From contig NZ_JAJEWI010000008.1 of the NCBI RefSeq assembly GCF_020687785.1, forward strand, positions 248,001-312,000: DNA of 64,000 bases. The letters run 5' to 3'. This stretch comes from Sphingopyxis yananensis. GTDB taxonomy: Bacteria > Pseudomonadota > Alphaproteobacteria > Sphingomonadales > Sphingomonadaceae. Positions 46,976 to 57,499 of the stretch are shown in pieces. Within the stretch, counting starts at the first letter, position 1. Each line of letters begins with the position of its first letter. Below the pieces are notes generated by a model that saw only the letters and a list, made by a program, of their open reading frames with translations, was not told the origin of the DNA and searched no databases. Both the position numbers and the translations under genes were made by a program.

Positions 46976-47013
46976 AAATAGGGGGAGCCCAACATAGGCT
47001 TCCCCTATTTTCT
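46976..47013 (+). terminator. Intrinsic terminator of gltB
   Basis: AAATAGGGGGAGCC pairs with GGCTTCCCCTATTT (one G-U pair) over a 7-nt loop and runs into TTTTCT. Confidence 0.8.
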
Positions 47014-47094
47014 AATAGCCACGGTAAATCCGCGCTAAACACGCCGATGTTCCAGCGCGGTGATCAACCGATCACCACCAGCCAATACCGGCCC

Positions 47095-47859
47095 CTAGTG
47101 GAATTTGGCCGGACGCTTTTCTAGAAATGCGGCGACACCCTCGGGATAATCAGGCCCGATAAAGGCATCAGCGAATAAGGCACTGCTATGGGCATCATCA
47201 TCACTTTGTCCGTCCAATATCGCCCGAATGATGGCTTTGCTGTTGCCAATGCTATGCTGGGAACAACTCGCCATCTGATGGGCCAGCGCAGCCGCCTCGG
47301 CCAACACATCATCCGCCATCATATCGACCAGCCCGATGCGCGCCGCTTCTTCGGCGCTCAGCAATTGGGCGGTGAATAAAATACGCTTGGCCTGCGATGG
47401 CCCCACCAAATCGACCAGCAATTTCGTGTCGTGCAAGGAGTAGACCAGACCCAAACGCGCCGGCGTGATGCCCAACCGCGACCGCGGCGATGCAATGCGT
47501 ATATCGCAGGCTATTGCCAAACCGCAGCCCCCGCCCACACAGTCGCCATCAATAGCCGCGATGACCGGCTTTGGGGCGCGGGCCAGTTGGTGCTGGGCCG
47601 CCGCAATGGCGGCATGATTGGCCGCACGCCATTGTGCATCCTGAACATGGGCAGCCGATTCCGCGATATCCGCCCCCGCGCAAAAAACACCCGCCTGTGC
47701 AGAGCGCAGAATGACGCTTTTCACCTGTGGGTCCGCCATCGCTTCGTTCAGCAAAGACGGCAAGGCCTGCCACATATCCAAGGTAAAAGCATTGCGTTTT
47801 GCTGCGCGGTCGATCACCAAATGGGCGACATCCGCATGGCGTTCCAGCCGCAGATTCAT
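47095..47859 (-). CDS. Enoyl-CoA hydratase/isomerase family protein
   Basis: 254 residues, crotonase fold. Members hydrate or isomerise acyl-CoAs. The CoA-binding/oxyanion regions FCAGADIAE and IDGDCVGGGCGLAIACDIRIA are clear. The catalytic acids of true enoyl-CoA hydratases are not both obvious; the segment LGITPARLGLVYSLHDTKLL differs from the usual glutamate positions, so another crotonase-type reaction is possible. Single gene, minus strand, between gltB and the exported protein gene. Confidence 0.87.
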   Translation of the reverse strand: MNLRLERHADVAHLVIDRAAKRNAFTLDMWQALPSLLNEAMADPQVKSVILRSAQAGVFCAGADIAESAAHVQDAQWRAANHAAIAAAQHQLARAPKPVIAAIDGDCVGGGCGLAIACDIRIASPRSRLGITPARLGLVYSLHDTKLLVDLVGPSQAKRILFTAQLLSAEEAARIGLVDMMADDVLAEAAALAHQMASCSQHSIGNSKAIIRAILDGQSDDDAHSSALFADAFIGPDYPEGVAAFLEKRPAKFH

Positions 47860-48109
47860 TCCTTATCCTTTTTCCTGCCTTGGCCCAAATATGCGAGTAG
47901 CTTGGTCGGTCTGGGTGCCAAATGGCATAGGGCCACTGTCATTGTCTGGGCCACCTTATCGCGTTTTTTCCGCCAGATGCCAGCCATAGCTTTTGTTCAC
48001 CCGCCACTCATCCAACAGCGCCTATAAGACCGGCTCGTGGACGATGGGCGATCATTTTCAGCCCCCGTCCTTCATCCGTGCGCAAACCGATGCAAAAAGG
48101 GTTAAGCAT

Positions 48110-48538
48110 ATGAAAACAGCACCATCATGGGCCATTTTGGCCGCCGCGATGCTGGCCAGCATCGGTTCAACCAGCGCAAGCGCCCAGCAACGTCCCGTCG
48201 ATATATTGAACGACCCTGCCCAGCAGGAACGTTTGGCCAGCACGATTTCCGCCATGATGGCAGCCTTGATGAAAGTGAATGTGGGCCCCTTGGCCGATGT
48301 TATCGCCAAAGCCGACCCGCAAAGCCGCGCGCGCGACCTGCCACGCGATGCGACATTGGGCGAAGTGATGGGGCGCGACGAACAAGACGCCGAGCATTTG
48401 GGTCATCAAGTGCAAAACAGCGCCGCCATGGTTGGTGCAGCAGCCTCCACCATCGAGGCTTATCTGCCCGTATTAAAGAATATCGCCCGTGACATGGCGA
48501 CACAGGTGGAACAAAACGCCCGCACCCCCACAAAATAA
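48110..48538 (+). CDS. Small exported hypothetical protein
   Basis: 142 residues, not recognised. The start at 48110 gives a clean signal peptide (about 1-26, ending SASAQ) with AAAAAGG upstream; the frame is open to 47993 but the extension has no signal. The mature part is probably helical, with a Met-rich central segment (ISAMMAALMKV) and a C-terminal helix. Periplasmic by prediction. A perfect 16-bp palindrome lies just after the stop (48564-48579). Confidence 0.75.
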   Translation: MKTAPSWAILAAAMLASIGSTSASAQQRPVDILNDPAQQERLASTISAMMAALMKVNVGPLADVIAKADPQSRARDLPRDATLGEVMGRDEQDAEHLGHQVQNSAAMVGAAASTIEAYLPVLKNIARDMATQVEQNARTPTK

Positions 48539-48624
48539 GCGCGCGCAGGCACAAAATCATCACGGGCGGAATTCCGCCCCATAGAGGCCGGTATTTTTGC
48601 CGATTCAGGTCAAAATATCGGCCC

Positions 48625-48669
48625 ATTGCACCCGCCATTGCACCCAATGATGTCATAGACATTGCACCC
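48625..48669 (+). repeat. Three direct repeats ATTGCACCC with 12-bp period
   Basis: ATTGCACCC occurs at 48625, 48637 and 48661. The start positions differ by 12 and 24, so four 12-bp units are present with the third decayed. They end 29 nt before the ATG of the glutathione transferase gene. They could be binding sites for a regulator of that gene. Confidence 0.55.
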
Positions 48670-48697
48670 CAACAGCACATGCCGCTATGCGGGTATT

Positions 48698-49369
48698 ATG
48701 TGGCAACTTTATCAATTCCCCTTATGTCCTTTTTCCCGAAAAGTCCGGCTTTTGCTGGGCGAAAAAGGCATTGGCTATGAATTGGTGCGCGAATCGCCAT
48801 GGGAACGGCGTGACGATTTCATCACGCTGAATCCAGCGGGCCGGACCCCCGTCATGGTCGACCAAAATCGCGGCCAGACCCTGATCGACAGCAGCGCCAT
48901 CACCGAATATTTTGAAGAAACGGTCGAAGGCAAATCGATGATCAACGGCACCGCTGCCTATCGCGCAGAAATTCGCCGTCTGGTCGCTTGGTTTGATCAG
49001 GAATTTTATTATGCGGTCACGGGACCATTGCTGTTTGAACGGATGCAAAAACGCATCGTTCACCGCATGTCGCCCGACGGCGGCGCCCTGCGCGAGGCGA
49101 TGAAGGCCGCCAATCATCATTTGGATTATGTCGATTATCTGATCGACCATCGCACATGGCTGGCCGGTGCAACCATGAGCTTGGCCGATTTGGCCGCTGC
49201 CGCCCATATTTCGGTCGCGGATTATTTGGGCGGCATTGACTGGACCGGCCATGAATTGACCAAAGGTTGGTACAGCGGGCTGAAATCACGCCCTAGCTTC
49301 CGTCCCTTGCTCAGCGAACGGATGGAAACCATCCAGCCGCCGCCTTATTATGAAAATGTCGATTTTTAA
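48698..49369 (+). CDS. Glutathione S-transferase family protein
   Basis: 223 residues. An N-terminal thioredoxin-like domain begins YQFPLCPFSRKVRLLLGEKGI, with the reactive-cysteine CPFS motif, and carries the cis-proline region GRTPVMVD. The C-terminal helical domain has LAGATMSLADLAAAAHISV. A Cys-type GST suggests glutathione-dependent reduction or dehydrochlorination rather than classic conjugation (inferred). The start at 48698 fits the fold; no good ribosome site is seen there, so the start is a little uncertain. Confidence 0.88.
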   Translation: MWQLYQFPLCPFSRKVRLLLGEKGIGYELVRESPWERRDDFITLNPAGRTPVMVDQNRGQTLIDSSAITEYFEETVEGKSMINGTAAYRAEIRRLVAWFDQEFYYAVTGPLLFERMQKRIVHRMSPDGGALREAMKAANHHLDYVDYLIDHRTWLAGATMSLADLAAAAHISVADYLGGIDWTGHELTKGWYSGLKSRPSFRPLLSERMETIQPPPYYENVDF

Positions 49370-49376
49370 TCCAACA

Positions 49377-49407
49377 GGGCGCAGATACGAACATCCGCGC
49401 CCTTTTT
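49377..49407 (+). terminator. Terminator after the glutathione transferase gene
   Basis: GGGCGC (49377-49382) pairs with GCGCCC (49397-49402), followed by five T residues. Confidence 0.65.
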
Positions 49408-49477
49408 CATTTCTGCCTGCACATTTTAGCGGCCAGCGGACAAATTCACCCCCGCCGACAAAGGCATATGGTCGCCA

Positions 49478-50200
49478 TCATTTGTGCCGCGCAGACAAGA
49501 GATAATTCAGCGTTTCATTGTCGCCCAATTGAAAACCCCGCGCCAAGGATGGCGACAGGCCGGTCCGGTCCGTCACCACCAAGCCCGCATCCTCCAACAA
49601 AATCGTCAATTCTTCGGGCGTCAAAAACTGGTTCCAGTCATGGGTGCCGCGCGGAACTGCGCCGATACGCTCTGCCGCTTCGACCAATAATAGTTTCGAC
49701 AGGGCGGTGCGGTTGGGCGTGGACAAGATCATCAAACCATCGGGCGCCAAACGCGCTGCCAATTCCCGCACAAAGGCGGCCGGATCGGTCACATGTTCGA
49801 TCACCTCCATCGATGTGACCAAATCAAATTGCTGTGGCGGCAGACTGGCCAACTCGCCCGCATGATAGCGGATATCCAACCCCTGCCCTTGGGCGTGTGC
49901 ACGCGCAGCCGCGATATTTTCGGGCGCGGCGTCAACACCCGTTGCCTGTGCGCCCATGCGCGCCATCGGTTCCACCAACAAACCCGCGCCGCATCCAACG
50001 TCCAGCGTCTGCTTGCCAGCCAATGGGAATCGGGCACGCGCATCGCCGTGCCAATGGCCGTCCAGCTGTGCGCGAATATAAGATAAGCGCACGGGGTTCA
50101 GCTTGTGCAGCATCGCCGATGAGCCGTTGGGGTCCCACCATTCTGCTGCCAAGGCCCCAAAATGGGCCGCTTCTTGTGGATTGATTGTCGTAGCGTTCAT
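49478..50200 (-). CDS. ubiG: Ubiquinone biosynthesis O-methyltransferase UbiG
   Basis: 240 residues. SAM-dependent methylation of the two hydroxyls in ubiquinone synthesis. AAEWWDPNGSSAMLHKLNPVRLSYI is the family N-terminus, LDVGCGAGLLVEPMARMGA the SAM loop, and HDWNQFLTPEEL a conserved later segment. The start MNATTINPQE at 50200 is used; the frame stays open to 50299 but adds a low-complexity Lys/Gly stretch. It is divergent from lysC, with which it shares a 155-nt promoter region. Confidence 0.95.
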   Translation of the reverse strand: MNATTINPQEAAHFGALAAEWWDPNGSSAMLHKLNPVRLSYIRAQLDGHWHGDARARFPLAGKQTLDVGCGAGLLVEPMARMGAQATGVDAAPENIAAARAHAQGQGLDIRYHAGELASLPPQQFDLVTSMEVIEHVTDPAAFVRELAARLAPDGLMILSTPNRTALSKLLLVEAAERIGAVPRGTHDWNQFLTPEELTILLEDAGLVVTDRTGLSPSLARGFQLGDNETLNYLLSARHK

Positions 50201-50226
50201 AATATTTTCTGTGCCAACTAAGCCAT

Positions 50227-50255
50227 TTGACGTAATTTTTTTACGCCGACCTATG
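50227..50255 (+). promoter_or_regulatory. Candidate lysC promoter
   Basis: TTGACG (50227-50232), 17 nt, then CCTATG (50250-50255), about 100 nt before the lysC ATG. Confidence 0.4.
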
Positions 50256-50355
50256 CCCTTACCCTTGCCAATTTCCTTCCCTTTGCCTAACAGCGCCACG
50301 CCGCAAAGTCACAAATTTTGTTGCGGCAGTGACGAGATAGGAAAAGGGTTAGCAA

Positions 50356-51603
50356 ATGGCGCGAATTGTGATGAAATTCGGTGGCACGTCCATGGCGGGC
50401 ACCGAACGAATTCGCACTGTCGCGCGCCTTGTCGCGCGCGAAGCTGCCGCTGGCAATGAAGTAGCGGTGGTCGTATCCGCTATGGCTGGCGAAACCGACC
50501 GGTTGGTGAATTTCTGCCGCGAAGCCAACCCCCGCTATGACCCCGCCGAATATGATGTGGTGGTCGCGGCTGGCGAACAGATTACATCCGGCTTGCTGGC
50601 GCTGACGCTGCAGGCCATGGGTGTGCCTGCCCGCAGTTGGCTGGGGTGGCAACTGCCCATCCAGACCGAAGAAGCCCATAGCCGCGCCCGTATTCACAAG
50701 ATCGAAACTGACGCCCTGCGCGCTTCCATGGCCGCGGGCCATGTTGCTGTCATCCCCGGTTTTCAGGGGTTGATGGAAGATGGCCGCGTGGCGACATTGG
50801 GACGTGGTGGTTCAGACACCAGCGCGGTGGCCGTTGCCGCCGCCATCGGGGCGGACCGCTGTGATATTTATACCGACGTGGACGGGGTTTATACCACCGA
50901 CCCACGTATCGTTTCACGCGCCCGCAAATTGGATTATGTCACCTATGAAGAAATGCTGGAACTGGCCAGCGTGGGCGCAAAGGTGCTGCAAACCCGCTCG
51001 GTCGGTCTGGCCATGAAGAGCGGCGTGCGTGTTCAAGTGTTGTCGAGCTTTGTAGAAGGCGATGGCGCGCCGAAAAAAGGCACGATGATCATCAGCGACA
51101 AAGAAATAGAGGAAATGAAGATGGAACGGCAGCTGATCACCGGCATCGCCCACGACAAGAATGAAGCAAAAATCATCGTCACGCGGGTGCCGGACCGCCC
51201 CGGTGCCGTTGCGACCATCTTCACGCCGCTGGCCGATGCTGGCATCAATGTGGATATGATCATTCAAAACGTTGGCCGTGATAAGGGCGAAACGGACGTC
51301 ACCTTCACCGTTCCCCAAGCCGATTTGTTGCGCTCTATCGACCTGCTAGAAGCCAATAAGGACAAAATCGGCTTCAACCGCATCATTTCCGACGAAAAAG
51401 TTGCCAAGGTCAGCGTTGTTGGCGTTGGCATGAAAAGCCATGCAGGCGTGGCCAGCACCATGTTCAGCGCGCTGGCAGAACGTGCGATTAACATTCAGGC
51501 GATTTCGACCAGCGAAATCAAGGTCAGCGTCCTGATCGACAGCGACGAAACCGAATTGGCGGTTCGCATCTTGCACACCGCTTATGGTCTGGACGCCGAA
51601 TAA
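50356..51603 (+). CDS. lysC: Aspartate kinase
   Basis: 415 residues. First step of the lysine, threonine and methionine pathway. The kinase domain begins IVMKFGGTSMAGTERI and has GRGGSDTSAVAVAAAIGADRCDIYTDVDGVYTTDPR; two ACT domains fill the C-terminal 150 residues (ITRVPDRPGAVATIFTPL and VSVVGVGMKSHAGVASTMFSAL). Feedback control by lysine and threonine is known for such two-ACT enzymes. An internal start for a separate beta subunit, as in some species, is possible but not evident. Strong terminator after the stop. Confidence 0.97.
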   Translation: MARIVMKFGGTSMAGTERIRTVARLVAREAAAGNEVAVVVSAMAGETDRLVNFCREANPRYDPAEYDVVVAAGEQITSGLLALTLQAMGVPARSWLGWQLPIQTEEAHSRARIHKIETDALRASMAAGHVAVIPGFQGLMEDGRVATLGRGGSDTSAVAVAAAIGADRCDIYTDVDGVYTTDPRIVSRARKLDYVTYEEMLELASVGAKVLQTRSVGLAMKSGVRVQVLSSFVEGDGAPKKGTMIISDKEIEEMKMERQLITGIAHDKNEAKIIVTRVPDRPGAVATIFTPLADAGINVDMIIQNVGRDKGETDVTFTVPQADLLRSIDLLEANKDKIGFNRIISDEKVAKVSVVGVGMKSHAGVASTMFSALAERAINIQAISTSEIKVSVLIDSDETELAVRILHTAYGLDAE

Positions 51604-51622
51604 GGCGCCAAATCACAGAAAC

Positions 51623-51657
51623 AAAAAAGGCTCCGGAGCAATCCGGAGCCTTTTTTT
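51623..51657 (+). terminator. Intrinsic terminator of lysC
   Basis: GGCTCCGGA pairs perfectly with TCCGGAGCC around a short loop; six A before and seven T after. Confidence 0.92.
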
Positions 51658-51746
51658 ATGGTCCCAAAAATAGGGGTTACGGGCCAGCATTCCAGCCCGC
51701 AACATATGGGATCGTCCCGCCGCCCAGCGGAACAACCCCATGTCCA

Positions 51747-54029
<2,283 letters not shown>

Positions 54030-54175
54030 CTAGGCCCACAGAATAACATTGTTGTGACATCTGCAAACCCAAATCCGTTCCCGCGCTGGCTCGAAAACCA
54101 ATTCATAAGCTCAAGCTAAATCCAGAACATTCATTGTGACAAACGATTAAATAGTCATCAGTCATCGTCAAATGC

Positions 54176-54196
54176 GATTATTATGAGATAATAATC
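54176..54196. promoter_or_regulatory. Perfect AT-rich palindrome, candidate operator of katG
   Basis: GATTATTAT (54176-54184), the three bases GAG, then ATAATAATC (54188-54196): two 9-base arms with no mismatch. It has the size and AT-rich form of a Fur-superfamily operator (Fur, PerR, Irr types), and katG is a classic target of such regulators. The regulator is not identified. Confidence 0.5.
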
Positions 54197-54285
54197 CTGT
54201 CATTTCAATATGGCGTCAGCGCCGCGATGACGCGCTGCATTCGTAACGGCGGACGTCGCCCGTCCCGACGCTCATCATCCATGTG

Positions 54286-54314
54286 AAAAAAGGGGCCGCC
54301 CAACGGACGACCCC
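54286..54314 (-). terminator. Intrinsic terminator of the TonB receptor gene
   Basis: On the minus strand GGGGTCGTCC and GGGCGGCCCC form a 10-bp stem with two G-U pairs and a 3-nt loop, followed by six T residues. It lies 45 nt after the receptor stop codon. Confidence 0.8.
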
Positions 54315-54358
54315 ATGACCCTATGGGTCAAATTTAGGCAGTTTCATGGGCCGTAGGC

Positions 54359-56941
54359 TTAGAATCGGCCTTTAATCGTCCCGCCCCATGTGCGCGGGTC
54401 CCCTGGCAGGCCGGTAATCAAGCCTGTATTGCCTGGGCCGACGAATAATTGCTCCATATAATCTTTGGCGAAGGCGTTGCGTACCCAAGCATAAGCTTCG
54501 AACCCACGGTCCGCACGGAAACCAGCACGGAAGTTCGACAGTGCATAACCGTCGATCCATGTATAGGCCGATGGCGTGGGGTTGGACGAATATTTGGAAC
54601 GATAGCTGCCGTCATATCCCAAATAAAACTGCCCATCTTCACCAAATAATTGGCTGGGAATATTCACTTCCGCGCCAAAGGACAGCGCCCATTTGGATAC
54701 GCCGGGCAAACGCGTTCCGCTGATATCGCAATTGGCGGGGCTGAATCCATTGGGAACCCCCGGCCCACTAATCACATCATTAGCACCCGGCGTCCGGCCG
54801 CCCGAATATTCTGGCGCACATGGGGCATCGACGAATTTCTTATATTTGGCATCCGTATAAGCAAGATTGGAATAAGCGTTGAAACGCTCACTGGGCCGGA
54901 TCGAAAAATCTGCCTCTATGCCCTGTGTGCGGACCTTGCCCGCATTTGCCAAATATCCACGCAGCACCCCAAATTGGCCATTGTTCACATTGGCCTGATA
55001 ATCCTGAATATCGGTACGGAATGCCGTGACATTCAATGTGGCGCGGCGATCCCAAAATTGCGATTTGACGCCCAATTCAAAATGCTGAACCGATTCAGGC
55101 TTGATCGTCGCGGCTGCCAAAATGGGGGCACCACTGGCATCTGCTGGCACACCATTTTGGTTGATGCCGCCCGATTTAAACGTCTTGGCGTAGCTGCCAT
55201 AAAGCAGGATATCGCGCGACAGCTTGTAATGCGCCGTCAAATCATAGCTGAAATTCCAGTCGCTGAAACTGGGCGAAATCTCTTGCGGCGCAAAGACGCC
55301 CAAACGCGCATCATTGATCGTCTTGGCATCACCGGTCAAAGCGCTGTTCCGCACCACTGGCGTTCCATCAGCCAGATAGACAAGACGCTGATAAAATCCG
55401 TCTTTTTTATCATAGTTCAAGCGAACACCCGGCTGAATGGTAAGCCGATCATTCACTTTCCAGCTCAATTGGCCAAAGGCCGCAAGGCTGGTGTTTTTCA
55501 GATATTGTGTATTGATCGCGGTCAATCCGTTCAGCACCGACGCGGTGTCGACCAATAAGCTGCCATCGCTTAGCGTGGCAGATGGGCTGAGTGTCCAACG
55601 GCTGCTGTCTGCGCCATGTTGTTCGGTCCCTTGCGTATCGATGCGCTGGTAAAAGGCAAAACCACCCAACACAAAGTCAAAGCGGTCGCCGCTGTAATTA
55701 TAGCGCAATTCTTGGGTATATTGATTTTGCTGTGATGGGTTTTGGGACTTGCTGACAATCGAAAGGCCCGTGAAATCACGGTCATTTTCTGGTCGCCAAT
55801 CCCAATAGCGCCATGCAGTGACCGATGTCAGCGTCCCTGCGCCCAAATCCCATTTCACGCGCAGCGCCACACCGCCCAAATCATTGCCCGCATTCAATGT
55901 TGCGTCCACATCGGACAAACGATCATAGGGATTGGTGCTGGGCACGACATATCCCGCCCCGCCACGTGCGGCCGCAGCCAAGGCTTCAAATTGTCGGTTC
56001 AACGGCCGCTGCGTTGCGCCAGTCCGCACAAAAACGGATCCGCAACAAATCGCTTCTTGGCGGTTCCAATCCCCCGCCAACGTGATCGACAAGGCATCGG
56101 TCGGCTTCCACAGCAATTGGCCGCGAATACCGATATTGTCCTGACTTTGGATATATTGATCACTGGTCACATTATAAATTGTGCCACGCCGACTGGTGGA
56201 CGAAATCGCAACGCGCGCCGCCAGATTTTCCGTCAAAGGCCCCGATATCGCCGCCTTGGCTTGTTTGAAGTTCAAATTACCAAGGCTCAGTTCCGCTTTG
56301 CCTTCGAAATCAAAGGTCGGCTGGTTGGTGGTGATATTCACCGCGCCAGCCGTGGTGTTTTTGCCATATAAGGTGCCCTGCGGCCCGCGGAGCACCTCGA
56401 TTTGCGATACGTCCAAAAAGTCCAAGGTCGCGGATGCGACGCGGGCATAATATACATCGTCGACATATATGCCGACGCCTTGCTCTATCCCATCATTGGT
56501 CAAGCCAAAGGGCGCGCCAATGCCCCGAATATTGACGGAGGAATTGCGCGGGTTGGACGAATAAAATTGCAATGCTGGGGCCAATTGCTGCAATCGGCCG
56601 ACGTTAAACGCACCCGTATTGTCAATTTGGTCACCGCCCACCACCGAAATAGCAATCGGCACATCTTGGGCTGTTTCTGCGCGGCGGCGCGCCGTGACGA
56701 CAATATCATTGCCATAGCTGGCCTGTGCGCTTTGGCCCGCCCGCCCAGCCTGATCGCCCTGCTCTGCCGTGCTATCCAGCCCATCATCCGCGCCCACGCC
56801 ATAATCGCCGTCTATTTCAGCGGCATAGGCTGGCGCGGCCAATGCCAGCGAGGCCCATAACAGCCCGCCCAATGAAAGGGCCAAAGACGCCGATGAGCGG
56901 CGCCGTGTTTGGCTGTGCGACAAACCCAAATATTTGGACAT
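54359..56941 (-). CDS. TonB-dependent outer membrane receptor
   Basis: 860 residues. A signal peptide ends near AYAAE; a 45-residue linker rich in Gly and Asp precedes the TonB-box-like NDIVVTARRR. The plug domain covers about 80-195 (VEVLRGPQGTLYGKNTTAGAVNI), then a 22-strand barrel ending in a C-terminal aromatic residue (KGRF). The ligand is not readable. It is downstream of a DUF2292 gene on the same strand. The start at 56941 has GGGGAA just upstream; 56953 is an alternative. Confidence 0.93.
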   Translation of the reverse strand: MSKYLGLSHSQTRRRSSASLALSLGGLLWASLALAAPAYAAEIDGDYGVGADDGLDSTAEQGDQAGRAGQSAQASYGNDIVVTARRRAETAQDVPIAISVVGGDQIDNTGAFNVGRLQQLAPALQFYSSNPRNSSVNIRGIGAPFGLTNDGIEQGVGIYVDDVYYARVASATLDFLDVSQIEVLRGPQGTLYGKNTTAGAVNITTNQPTFDFEGKAELSLGNLNFKQAKAAISGPLTENLAARVAISSTSRRGTIYNVTSDQYIQSQDNIGIRGQLLWKPTDALSITLAGDWNRQEAICCGSVFVRTGATQRPLNRQFEALAAAARGGAGYVVPSTNPYDRLSDVDATLNAGNDLGGVALRVKWDLGAGTLTSVTAWRYWDWRPENDRDFTGLSIVSKSQNPSQQNQYTQELRYNYSGDRFDFVLGGFAFYQRIDTQGTEQHGADSSRWTLSPSATLSDGSLLVDTASVLNGLTAINTQYLKNTSLAAFGQLSWKVNDRLTIQPGVRLNYDKKDGFYQRLVYLADGTPVVRNSALTGDAKTINDARLGVFAPQEISPSFSDWNFSYDLTAHYKLSRDILLYGSYAKTFKSGGINQNGVPADASGAPILAAATIKPESVQHFELGVKSQFWDRRATLNVTAFRTDIQDYQANVNNGQFGVLRGYLANAGKVRTQGIEADFSIRPSERFNAYSNLAYTDAKYKKFVDAPCAPEYSGGRTPGANDVISGPGVPNGFSPANCDISGTRLPGVSKWALSFGAEVNIPSQLFGEDGQFYLGYDGSYRSKYSSNPTPSAYTWIDGYALSNFRAGFRADRGFEAYAWVRNAFAKDYMEQLFVGPGNTGLITGLPGDPRTWGGTIKGRF

Positions 56942-57070
56942 AAAATTCCCCATTTTTTGTGTGTCGTGGCAGGGACTCCGTTGGTGCGGTCATCATGCTC
57001 ACATAGCATTTGGCTGGCCTGACGTTCCATTGATTTGACCAACCGTTTGCGTCCATTGCGCAGGCCGGTT

Positions 57071-57247
57071 TCAACTCGCGTTGGTGAACCGGCTGCGTTC
57101 CGTTACATCCACCTGCACCAGTCGGCCTTCGTGGATGGTCATTTGAATGGAACCAAAGCGCAGCTTTTGCAGCGCATCCAAAACCGTCTGTATGGCGCGA
57201 GAGGCCTGATCATGATCGGACCTTTCGTCTTCTTTGATAGAGCGCAT
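57071..57247 (-). CDS. DUF2292 small protein
   Basis: 58 residues. The core AIQTVLDALQKLRFGSIQMTIHEGRLVQVDVTER matches the DUF2292 pattern (helix, then L-R-(F/Y)-G-S, then two strands ending I-E-R/V-T-E). Family members are often found beside sulfur-assimilation or TonB-receptor genes (recollection, not checked). It is 129 nt upstream of the TonB receptor on the same strand, so probably co-transcribed. The frame is open much further upstream (to 57496), but only the last 58 residues look like the family, and the ribosome site is weak. Confidence 0.75.
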   Translation of the reverse strand: MRSIKEDERSDHDQASRAIQTVLDALQKLRFGSIQMTIHEGRLVQVDVTERSRFTNAS

Positions 57248-57274
57248 GACGCATTTGAACCTTTCGCGTTTCCA

Positions 57275-57289
57275 ATACGCAAAACGTAT
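57275..57289. promoter_or_regulatory. ATACG-N5-CGTAT inverted repeat, candidate LysR-type site
   Basis: ATACG (57275-57279) and CGTAT (57285-57289) flank five bases, giving the T-N11-A form of LysR-family binding sites. It lies upstream of the DUF2292 / receptor pair. Confidence 0.35.
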
Positions 57290-57499
57290 ATCAAGTAAAA
57301 TAGTAGACAATGACATTTTTGCTTTTTGCGGCAAAAGCTGAAGTTGCGCCCCCTCTGTTGAAATCATTGCGCCCAGCATCACTGTGTGGAAGAAATCCGC
57401 CGCGTCACCATAGCTGATGCGATGAATAGCGCGGCACAATGGGTCAAAAGGGAAGTGCAGCGTTGCACGCAGGCAAAAGGGCTGGCAAAGGCGCAAGGG

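Noticed and set aside
48564..48579. Perfect 16-bp palindrome after the small exported protein gene as a terminator
   Set aside because: No loop space and no T-run; noted only as a palindrome with unknown role.
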